Source of the DNA: JADCCX01 sp051649305
GTDB lineage: Bacteria; Pseudomonadota; Alphaproteobacteria; Rhizobiales; Beijerinckiaceae
DNA length: 64,000 nt
Reading direction: 5' to 3'
Assembly (NCBI GenBank): GCA_051649305.1
Contig: JBOFGV010000004.1
Span: 24,918 to 88,917, forward strand
A program made the translations under genes and the position numbers. The notes below the pieces were generated by a model. That model did not search any database. It was not told the DNA's origin and saw nothing but the letters and a program-made list of their open reading frames with translations. Shown one piece after another: positions 25,627 through 32,779 of the stretch. The number at the start of each line of letters is the position of its first letter. Position 1 is the stretch's first letter.

Positions 25627-25645
25627 TATAATGTGTCATGACACA
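25627..25645 (+). promoter_or_regulatory. -10 box with overlapping 14-bp palindromic operator before the SMP-30 gene
   Basis: A perfect TATAAT (25627-25632) runs directly into the perfect palindrome TGTGTCATGACACA (25632-25645), an ideal place for a repressor to block transcription start. No good -35 hexamer is evident at 16-18 bp. It lies 170 bp before the lactonase gene and 23 bp after the monooxygenase stop. Confidence 0.45.
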
Positions 25646-25815
25646 GTGAATTGGCAATAGCCTGATTGATCGACTGCCTCAATTTCGCCACGCCTGTGGC
25701 GCGCATTGAGCATGGGGGCGTTGATCCGTATCGGGACGCCACTGAAAAACACATTGGCCGATAACGGTATGACGCCTCCACCCTTCAACTAAAAAATTAG
25801 GTTTGGGAGGAAGCT

Positions 25816-26958
25816 ATGGACAACCGTCAAATGGCGGGCGCGCAGGCGTCTGCCAAGAATTCTGAACTGTCTGAAACGCACAGCATCAAGCTTGACCGCA
25901 GAAGTATTATGACCAGTCTTGCAGCCACAGGCTTGGCCGGGATGACAGGTGATGCTTTTGCGCGCAGTTTTCAGCCGGGTGATCCAGTACGCTATCCCGA
26001 TCCGGATATCATCGCGCTGGACAAGCGCTTCAACAAATACAAGCTTGGCAACACCGCCATACAGCGCATTTACACAGGCATGTCCTGGGCGGAAGGTCCG
26101 GCATGGAACGGCGTCGGGCGTTATCTGTTGTGGAGCGATATCCCTGCTGACGAGAATTTACGCTGGCTTGAGGAGGATGGCCATGTCTCGCGCCGGTTCC
26201 GTTCCCCCGCCGGCAATTCCAATGGCAATACCTTTGATTTTCAGGGGCGTCAGCTCGCTTGCCAGCATGGCACACGCAAGGTTGTGCGCTACGAGCATAA
26301 CGGCAAGGTGACTGTTCTGGCCGAGAAATTTGACGGCAAGGAATTGAATGCGCCCAACGATGTCGTGGTGCATCCCAATGACGGTTCTATCTGGTTTACT
26401 GATCCCGGCTACGGCTCGCTGATGGAATATGAAGGAAACCGGCTTCCCGCCAGCGCCAGCAACGTCAGTCCAATCCAGAAAGAGGCCGTCTACCGTATCG
26501 ATGGTCAAAGCGGCGCAATGACCAAAGTGGCGGATCAGCCCTTCAAGCCCAATGGTCTGTGCTTCAGCGCGGACTACCGGAAGATGTATGTGGCCGATAC
26601 TGGAATCTCGCACTACCCGGAGGCCAAAAGCCAGATCTGGGTCTATGACATCGACGGCGCGACGCTGAAGAACCCGAAGGCCTTCGTCAGCATGGAGTGG
26701 AACGGCAAGACAGGCTTTGCCGATGGCATCCGCTGCGATGAGGATGGCAACATCTGGTCATCCGCAGGCTGGGTGGGTGATGGGTATGACGGCGTGCATG
26801 TCTTCGCGCCCGACGGTGTCAGGATTGGCCAGATCAAATTGCCGGAAATCTGCTCGAATGTGTGCTTTGGTGGCGCAAAACGCAACCGCCTGTTCATGAC
26901 GGCCAGTCAGTCACTCTATGCCGTCTATGTGGAAACAAGGGGTGCGCATATCACGTGA
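25816..26958 (+). CDS. SMP-30/gluconolactonase family protein with Tat signal
   Basis: This 380-residue protein begins with an extended Tat signal (KLDRRSIMTSLAATGLAG, then an Ala-rich cleavage region), so it should be exported folded. The mature part is a six-bladed propeller of the SMP-30 family, with GMSWAEGPAWNGVGRYLLWSD, LNAPNDVVVHPNDGSIWFTDPGYG and KPNGLCFSADYRKMYVADT, including the acidic and Asn metal ligands. It would hydrolyse a lactone in the periplasm. Position next to the Bug protein and monooxygenase suggests a ring-cleavage lactone, but a sugar lactone is possible. The GGGAGG ribosome site supports the start. Confidence 0.9.
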   Translation: MDNRQMAGAQASAKNSELSETHSIKLDRRSIMTSLAATGLAGMTGDAFARSFQPGDPVRYPDPDIIALDKRFNKYKLGNTAIQRIYTGMSWAEGPAWNGVGRYLLWSDIPADENLRWLEEDGHVSRRFRSPAGNSNGNTFDFQGRQLACQHGTRKVVRYEHNGKVTVLAEKFDGKELNAPNDVVVHPNDGSIWFTDPGYGSLMEYEGNRLPASASNVSPIQKEAVYRIDGQSGAMTKVADQPFKPNGLCFSADYRKMYVADTGISHYPEAKSQIWVYDIDGATLKNPKAFVSMEWNGKTGFADGIRCDEDGNIWSSAGWVGDGYDGVHVFAPDGVRIGQIKLPEICSNVCFGGAKRNRLFMTASQSLYAVYVETRGAHIT

Positions 26959-26959
26959 G

Positions 26960-27025
26960 TTGCATGGGCTGGGCGGCTGATGCAGCAGCTGTGCTGTAGC
27001 GGGCGGTGGGGATAGAAAAACGGGC
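26960..27025 (+). pseudogene. decayed 3' fragment of a flavin monooxygenase gene
   Basis: This stretch aligns with 25512-25579, the end of the intact monooxygenase gene. In the best 30 bases (starting GGCTGATGC) 27 match by eye. The copy has an internal stop and indels, so it is not translated. It starts 2 bp after the SMP-30 stop, suggesting that a paralogous gene once followed the lactonase and was lost, perhaps when the AT-rich island arrived next to it. The rest of 27026-27230 is AT-rich and holds nothing I recognise. Confidence 0.65.
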
Positions 27026-27230
27026 GTAGCAAAGCGACGACATTTGTCTTTTCTTTTGAGCGAAGCAGAGAAAAAATTAAACGCTTTCAGTCTTGCAGTG
27101 GGTGCTGCGGTTGGTTCGTAGAATGATGAATAAGAGAGTGATATGGTTTATTTTTTAGTCGCGCGATGCACATGATGTCAGCAATTTTACATATTTCCAA
27201 AATAATGCTTGCGGCAGGTCAGTGTAAATG

Positions 27231-27257
27231 TTCCAATATTGAAAATGATAATTGGAA
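27231..27257 (+). promoter_or_regulatory. inverted repeat over the ribosome site of the ParA-like gene
   Basis: TTCCAAT and ATTGGAA are 13 bp apart, and a further TTCCAA lies at 27195-27200. The right arm contains the GGAA ribosome site (27254-27257). It could be an autoregulatory operator or an RNA hairpin limiting translation of the ParA-HEPN pair. Confidence 0.4.
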
Positions 27258-27263
27258 ATGCAT

Positions 27264-28328
27264 ATGAAACAAATCGCGATTTTTAATCATAAGGGCGGCG
27301 TAGCAAAAACTACAATGACATTTCACTTGGCATGGATGCTTGCCGAGCTAGGAAAACGCGTTATGGTTGTAGACTGCGACCCCCAGTGCAATTTAACTGG
27401 AATTTTCCTCGGTAGTATTGAAATTGAAGATTATCCCTTCGAAAGCACTAATCCTCAAGAGCCGCAAAATATACGCGATGCGGTAAGGCCTGCTTTTGAG
27501 TCACGTCCTTATTTGATAGAAGCGACAAAATTAGAAGAATCTGTGCAAAGACCGGGATTGTTTCTTTTGCCTGGTCATGTTGGACTTTCTGAATACGAAA
27601 GTCAGCTGGCTGTTGCTCATGAACTTAGTAATACACTATCTGCACTTCAAAATATACCAGGGGCCTTGCGGCATGCAATATTTAAGGCGGGAGAAAAATA
27701 TTCAATAGACTATGCATTGCTAGACATGAGTCCGAGTTTAGGTGCTATTAATCAAAATCTTTTTATGACTAGTGATGCATTTATATTGCCAATGGCGCCA
27801 GATTTATTTTCCGCAATGGCATTGAAATCATTGGCGCGGACGCTCCCGAAATGGAATGAATGGGGAAAGAAAGCATCCACCAATGCAATATTGCAAGCTG
27901 CCGATTACCCTTTTCCTGAAATGACTCCCAAGTACCTAGGGTCGTCTGTTCAGAATTTCCGCAAGCGCTCTCGTGACGGGGAGGAAGCTAGGCCGACCCA
28001 AGCTTTCCAAAAGTGGTTTGACAAATTGGCGGAAACCCGTTCGAGCGATCTTCTCATAGCGTTGCAAAAATCTGGCATGCTTCTTCCACCCGAAACCTAT
28101 ATAGCTGCAGCAGCACCTCCAAATGAGTTTTTAATGGAAATCGGATCTTTGGACGGGTTGATAGCTACAGCTCAAGAGCTCTCAAAACCCGTCTTTGCGA
28201 TAGACCTGCTTCGCGATACCACATATAGAGGAGTGGTTGCTGATAATTATCAGGAAAAAATAGATGATGTTCGAAGAAAATTTAAAGCAGGTGCGGAGAA
28301 AGTGATTCAACTCACTTCAACTTTTTAA
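27264..28328 (+). CDS. ParA/MinD-like ATPase paired with a HEPN protein
   Basis: This 354-residue protein has a deviant Walker A motif (NHKGGVAKTT, residues 8-17, with the signature Lys10 and Lys15), then VVDCDPQCNLT as the switch I region, and LLDMSPSLGAINQN as Walker B. It is about 90 residues longer than a plain ParA; the extra C-terminal part has no motif I recognise. There is no ParB gene or parS-like repeat nearby, so chromosome partition is unlikely. The gene is much AT-richer than its neighbours and ends 2 bp before a HEPN-type gene, so the two form a unit. An in-frame ATG at 27258 and TTG at 27252 are alternative starts. Confidence 0.85.
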   Translation: MKQIAIFNHKGGVAKTTMTFHLAWMLAELGKRVMVVDCDPQCNLTGIFLGSIEIEDYPFESTNPQEPQNIRDAVRPAFESRPYLIEATKLEESVQRPGLFLLPGHVGLSEYESQLAVAHELSNTLSALQNIPGALRHAIFKAGEKYSIDYALLDMSPSLGAINQNLFMTSDAFILPMAPDLFSAMALKSLARTLPKWNEWGKKASTNAILQAADYPFPEMTPKYLGSSVQNFRKRSRDGEEARPTQAFQKWFDKLAETRSSDLLIALQKSGMLLPPETYIAAAAPPNEFLMEIGSLDGLIATAQELSKPVFAIDLLRDTTYRGVVADNYQEKIDDVRRKFKAGAEKVIQLTSTF

Positions 28329-28330
28329 TC

Positions 28331-28993
28331 ATGGAGCGTTTTGGAAATGCTATTGCAACATTCGAACACGCAATTGAGCGTGCTCGACAAATGATTAAAT
28401 TGTATGACGCGCTAGAAGCATTAAGACCAAGTGAATCCGCCAATGATGATGCACTACGGTCAGCATACTTTCAGACAGTAAGCAGTTTTGATTTTTTTTC
28501 TCATGAAATTGCAGCGATTGAAGCAAAGTACCGTTTTTCAAATTCAATAAAGACTCGCAATATATCTCTTCCAATGGAAATTATTACTATAATTGATGTT
28601 CAAGAGAGATTAATTGCTGCTGATCAATTTATTCGGCAAGCTAATTCATATAAAGCGTTTGTCGATCCGGCAAAATTAGCTGAATTAATATCTTGCTATT
28701 GCGACTCACCATGGAATAAAATTCGAGATAGGATAAACTTATTGAACCATTCTGATAATATAAAGACTGCTGAACAATTAAAGGGGCAATTAAAGAATAT
28801 TTGGCGAAGAAGAAATCAAATTGCTCATTCAGCCGATATTAATCCTTCGCTCGCAGGTATTGGCCTTTGGCCGATTGATAAGAGCGATTCTGAGATAACT
28901 ATAAAATTCATAGAAATTTTAGGGAGTGTCCTTCCGTATGTTTTCTCACTTCCCCTTGAAGGAGGAGATTTGAATGATTTAGAGGTTAATTGA
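28331..28993 (+). CDS. HEPN-domain protein (MAE_28990/RiboL-PSP-like), putative RNase effector
   Basis: This 220-residue protein is all-helical and carries R161-N-Q-I-A-H166 within WRRRNQIAHSADI, the R-x4-H motif that forms the RNA-cutting site in HEPN ribonucleases. An upstream helix, SSFDFFSHEIAAIEAKY, fits the first HEPN helix of the RiboL-PSP/MAE_28990 group. It is AT-rich (22 G or C in the 60 bases from 28621) and directly follows the ParA-like gene. By family knowledge such proteins act as toxins or defence effectors controlled by a partner; the control by the ParA-like ATPase is inference. No transmembrane or signal segment is seen. Confidence 0.75.
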   Translation: MERFGNAIATFEHAIERARQMIKLYDALEALRPSESANDDALRSAYFQTVSSFDFFSHEIAAIEAKYRFSNSIKTRNISLPMEIITIIDVQERLIAADQFIRQANSYKAFVDPAKLAELISCYCDSPWNKIRDRINLLNHSDNIKTAEQLKGQLKNIWRRRNQIAHSADINPSLAGIGLWPIDKSDSEITIKFIEILGSVLPYVFSLPLEGGDLNDLEVN

Positions 28994-29011
28994 TAAATAT
29001 CGATAGTTTTA

Positions 29012-29040
29012 TTTTAGACTGCAATCTTTAGTCTGTTTTA
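29012..29040 (+). terminator. weak terminator after the HEPN gene
   Basis: AGACT (29016-29020) pairs with AGTCT (29030-29034) around a nine-base loop, followed by GTTTTA. It is short, but it lies 20 bp after the HEPN stop and marks the right side of the AT-rich island. Confidence 0.35.
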
Positions 29041-29142
29041 TCTGCACGGAGGCTAGAAGGTAGCATTCAGTTGCGTTTCGAGCATAGGCAACAGTCATCG
29101 TTGCCACCTTCAATCCTCACCCCTTGCGAATCTCTCTCATTC

Positions 29143-29157
29143 GTTCTATCTTCGTTC
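29143..29157 (+). promoter_or_regulatory. LexA (SOS) box of uvrA
   Basis: GTTC-TATCTTC-GTTC matches the alphaproteobacterial LexA operator GTTC-N7-GTTC exactly. It lies 104 bp upstream of the uvrA start. SOS induction of uvrA is well known in this class. Confidence 0.85.
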
Positions 29158-29261
29158 TCATTAAACCGATGCGGCAAATTGTGCGTATGTCCTGCATGGG
29201 CATAGGCGAGGGGCTGTTTTGCGCCTAGACACTGCGTCTCACGGAATAGGGTGCAAGACGC

Positions 29262-32228
29262 ATGGCGGTTTCTCAATCCAGCAAGGCAAAATCCGGCAAA
29301 GCAGACGATATCGAGGCGCTGTTTGATGCCGTGAGTGACCGCCCGCACCGTGATCAGCGCGTGATTGCGGTGCGTGGTGCGCGCGAGCACAACCTGAAGA
29401 ATGTTGATCTGACGATCCCGCGAGACAAGCTGGTGGTGTTCACGGGCCTCTCCGGTTCCGGCAAGTCCTCGCTCGCGTTTGACACGATCTACGCCGAGGG
29501 GCAGCGCCGCTATGTGGAGTCGCTTTCCGCCTATGCCCGCCAGTTTCTGGAGATGATGCAGAAGCCGGATGTGGACCAGATTGATGGCCTCTCGCCCGCT
29601 ATTTCCATTGAACAGAAGACCACGAGCAAGAACCCGCGTTCTACGGTGGGCACTGTTACCGAGATTTACGATTACATGCGCCTGCTCTGGGCGCGCGTCG
29701 GCGTGCCTTATTCGCCCGCCACCGGCCTGCCCATCGAGAGCCAGACGATCAGCCAGATGGTCGACCGGGTTTTGACCCTGCCCGAAAAGACCAAGCTGTT
29801 GCTGATGGCGCCCGTTGTGCGTGGCCGCAAGGGCGAGTTCCGCAAGGAGTTTGGGGAATGGCAGAAGAAAGGCTTCCAGCGCGTCAAGGTGAACGGCGAA
29901 ATCTACGAGATTGGCGATGCGCCGGTGCTCGACAAGAAGTTCAAGCATGACATTGATGTTGTGGTGGACCGCATTGTGGTGCGCTCTGATATCGCTGCGC
30001 GTTTGGCGGAAAGCTTCGAGACGGCGCTTGGCCTCGCGGAAGGCATCGCGGTTGTTGAGTTTGTGGACGAGAAGGACGAGGACGGCGCAGCGCGGCGCAT
30101 TCTCTTTTCCGAGAAATTCGCCTGTCCGGTCTCTGGCTTCACGATTTCAGAAATCGAGCCGCGTCTGTTCTCGTTCAACAACCCCTTCGGCGCTTGCCCC
30201 ACCTGCGGCGGCATTGGCCACGAGATGCGGATTGATCCTGAAATGGTGGTGCCGGACCGCGCCTTGTCTTGCAAGAAAGGCGCGGTTGCGCCATGGGCCA
30301 AGTCCACCTCGCCCTATTATGGCCAGACGCTCGATGCGCTCGCCAAGCATTTTGGCTTTTCATTGACCAAGCCCTGGGATGAATTGCCCGCCAAGGCTCA
30401 GAACGTCATTCTTTATGGTTCGGGCAATGAAGACGTGAAGTTCCAGTACGACGACGGCCTGCGCAACTACGAGGTGAAAAAGCCGTTCGAGGGCGTGATC
30501 ATCAATCTGGAGCGGCGTTTCAAGGAAACCGACAGCGATTGGGCGCGCGAAGAAATTGGCCGCTTCATGTCCGAAACGCCGTGCCACGCCTGCGAGGGCA
30601 ACCGCCTGAAGCCAGAGGCTTTGGCAGTGAAGATCGCGGGCTGCCATGTGTCTGAAGTGACGAAGCTTTCCGTGCGCGATGCCAACCAGTGGTTTGCAGA
30701 TCTGCCGCACAAACTGACCGACAAGCAGCGTGAGATTGCCTCGCGCATCCTGAAAGAAATCCGTGATCGTTTGCGGTTTCTGGTGGATGTCGGCCTTGAG
30801 TATCTCTCTCTGGGCCGCTCATCCGGCACGTTGTCTGGCGGGGAAAGCCAGCGCATTCGTTTGGCGTCGCAAATCGGCTCCGGCCTTACCGGCGTGCTTT
30901 ATGTGCTCGATGAGCCGTCGATTGGCCTGCACCAGCGCGACAACGAGCGGTTGCTCGGCACGTTGCGTCGCCTGCGCGATATCGGCAACACTGTGATTGT
31001 GGTGGAGCACGACGAGGACGCCATTCTGCAGGCGGATTATGTGGTGGATGTGGGGCCGGGGGCTGGCATCCACGGCGGGCAGATTGTGGCGGAGGGTACA
31101 CCCAAAGAGGTGATGAGCAATCCGGCGTCGCTTACCGGCAAATATCTCACCGGCGAAATGCAGGTTGCTGTTCCCGCCAAACGCCGCAAGCCGATGAAAT
31201 CGAAGATGCTGAAAATCGTCAACGCGCGGGGCAACAACCTCAAGAACGTGACGGTTGAAGTTCCGCTGGGCACCTTCACCTGCATCACAGGTGTTTCCGG
31301 TGGCGGCAAATCCACATTGGTGATCGATACCCTGTTCAAGCTTGCCGCCAAGCGATTGAACGGGGCGATGGAGCACCCCGCACCTCATGACAGGATCGAG
31401 GGCCTCGAACATCTCGACAAGGTGATTGATATCGACCAGTCGCCGATTGGCCGCACGCCGCGCTCTAATCCCGCCACCTATACCGGCGCATTCACGCCGA
31501 TCCGTGAGTGGTTTGCGCAACTGCCTGAGGCGAAGGCGCGCGGCTATCAGCCTGGGCGATTTTCGTTCAACGTTAAGGGAGGGCGCTGCGAGGCCTGCCA
31601 GGGTGACGGTGTTATCAAGATCGAGATGCACTTCCTTCCGGATGTCTATGTCACCTGTGATGTCTGCAAGGGCAAGCGCTATGACCGCGAGACATTGGAA
31701 GTGAAGTATCGCAACAAATCGATTGCAGAAGTGCTTGATTCAACAGTGGAAGAGGCTCGCGATCTGTTCAAGGCCGTGCCGTCGATCCGTGACAAGATGG
31801 AGACATTGGCACGCGTCGGTCTGAATTACGTGAAGGTTGGCCAGCAGGCGACTACCCTGTCGGGTGGTGAGGCGCAGCGGGTGAAGCTCTCCAAGGAATT
31901 GTCGAAGCGAGCAACAGGCCGCACGCTCTACATCCTCGATGAACCGACAACCGGCCTGCATTTCCACGATGTCGCCAAACTGCTGGAGGTGCTGCACGAG
32001 TTGGTGGAGCAGGGGAATACAGTTGTTGTGATCGAGCACAATCTTGAGGTGATCAAGACGGCAGATTGGGTCATTGATATGGGGCCTGAAGGTGGTGACG
32101 GCGGCGGTGAGGTTGTTGGTGTGGGTACACCTGAAGATATTGCTGCCAACAAGATGAGCCACACAGGGCGCTTTCTGGCAGAAGTTCTGGCTCGCAGGCC
32201 ACTGGTGAAGTCAAAGGCTGCTGAGTAA
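29262..32228 (+). CDS. uvrA: excinuclease ABC subunit A
   Basis: This 988-residue DNA damage sensor of nucleotide excision repair has two ABC ATPase modules. The first has Walker A GLSGSGKSSLAFDTIYAEG and signature LSGGESQRIRLA; the second has GVSGGGKSTLVIDTL and LSGGEAQRVKLS. The zinc-finger segments CEACQGDGVIKIEMHFLPD and CDVCKGKRY are intact. An N-terminal extension of about 30 residues precedes the usual IAVRGAREHNLKNVDL start, as in many Hyphomicrobiales. The LexA box upstream indicates SOS control. Confidence 0.97.
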   Translation: MAVSQSSKAKSGKADDIEALFDAVSDRPHRDQRVIAVRGAREHNLKNVDLTIPRDKLVVFTGLSGSGKSSLAFDTIYAEGQRRYVESLSAYARQFLEMMQKPDVDQIDGLSPAISIEQKTTSKNPRSTVGTVTEIYDYMRLLWARVGVPYSPATGLPIESQTISQMVDRVLTLPEKTKLLLMAPVVRGRKGEFRKEFGEWQKKGFQRVKVNGEIYEIGDAPVLDKKFKHDIDVVVDRIVVRSDIAARLAESFETALGLAEGIAVVEFVDEKDEDGAARRILFSEKFACPVSGFTISEIEPRLFSFNNPFGACPTCGGIGHEMRIDPEMVVPDRALSCKKGAVAPWAKSTSPYYGQTLDALAKHFGFSLTKPWDELPAKAQNVILYGSGNEDVKFQYDDGLRNYEVKKPFEGVIINLERRFKETDSDWAREEIGRFMSETPCHACEGNRLKPEALAVKIAGCHVSEVTKLSVRDANQWFADLPHKLTDKQREIASRILKEIRDRLRFLVDVGLEYLSLGRSSGTLSGGESQRIRLASQIGSGLTGVLYVLDEPSIGLHQRDNERLLGTLRRLRDIGNTVIVVEHDEDAILQADYVVDVGPGAGIHGGQIVAEGTPKEVMSNPASLTGKYLTGEMQVAVPAKRRKPMKSKMLKIVNARGNNLKNVTVEVPLGTFTCITGVSGGGKSTLVIDTLFKLAAKRLNGAMEHPAPHDRIEGLEHLDKVIDIDQSPIGRTPRSNPATYTGAFTPIREWFAQLPEAKARGYQPGRFSFNVKGGRCEACQGDGVIKIEMHFLPDVYVTCDVCKGKRYDRETLEVKYRNKSIAEVLDSTVEEARDLFKAVPSIRDKMETLARVGLNYVKVGQQATTLSGGEAQRVKLSKELSKRATGRTLYILDEPTTGLHFHDVAKLLEVLHELVEQGNTVVVIEHNLEVIKTADWVIDMGPEGGDGGGEVVGVGTPEDIAANKMSHTGRFLAEVLARRPLVKSKAAE

Positions 32229-32376
32229 AAGCCGAATGTTCGCCACAATGACGCCATAGTCTCACGGCCATTTCGCAATGTTTCGTGTTTGTTCAGAACA
32301 ATGCAATTCCTGAGCTATTTCGTGGTTTTGTATTCGAAGGCCTGTGCAATTGTCATCACTGTGGAGGGATAGGACA

Positions 32377-32691
32377 ATGAAAGTTCTTCTGCTATCTCGT
32401 GCTTTTCTCGCTGTAGGCTTTTGTGCCTCGCTCGCCATTCCAGTGCTCGCCCAGGACGCTGTCGGCATTCCAGTCTGTGATGCTTTTCTGACAAAATACG
32501 ATGCTTGCATGAAAAATCAGCCTGCTGCCCAGAAGGCACAGTTTGATCAAATGATGACGCAAATGCGCACAAGCTGGAAACAGATGGCGGCCAACCCCCA
32601 AAGCAAACCTGCGCTTGAAACTGCCTGCAAACAAATCACGGATCAGATGAAAACCCAGTTGAATGCCGCGCCTTACAACTGCGGATTTTGA
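32377..32691 (+). CDS. small secreted protein of unknown function
   Basis: This 104-residue protein starts with a clear Sec signal peptide (KVLLLSRAFLAVGFCASLAIPVLAQ, cut after the AQ). The mature part of about 80 residues is helical, with four cysteines arranged as C-x10-C at its start and two near the end, probably making disulfides in the periplasm. Similar small proteins with CDAFLTKYDAC and RTSWKQMA segments occur in alphaproteobacteria without a known role. The GGAGGGATAGGA ribosome region supports the ATG at 32377. Confidence 0.75.
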   Translation: MKVLLLSRAFLAVGFCASLAIPVLAQDAVGIPVCDAFLTKYDACMKNQPAAQKAQFDQMMTQMRTSWKQMAANPQSKPALETACKQITDQMKTQLNAAPYNCGF

Positions 32692-32779
32692 ATTCGAACA
32701 GAATGTGCTGTTGATTTGAAGCAGAAATATAAGCGCATTCTATCTCGGCATTTACGCAAATTGGTTACAGCCTTTTAAG

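Noticed and set aside
26961..29204. TGCATGGGC at 26961 and again near 29192 as attachment repeats of the ParA-HEPN island
   Set aside because: A 9-bp match between flanks of about 300 bp is expected by chance about one time in three, and the left copy belongs to the decayed monooxygenase fragment.
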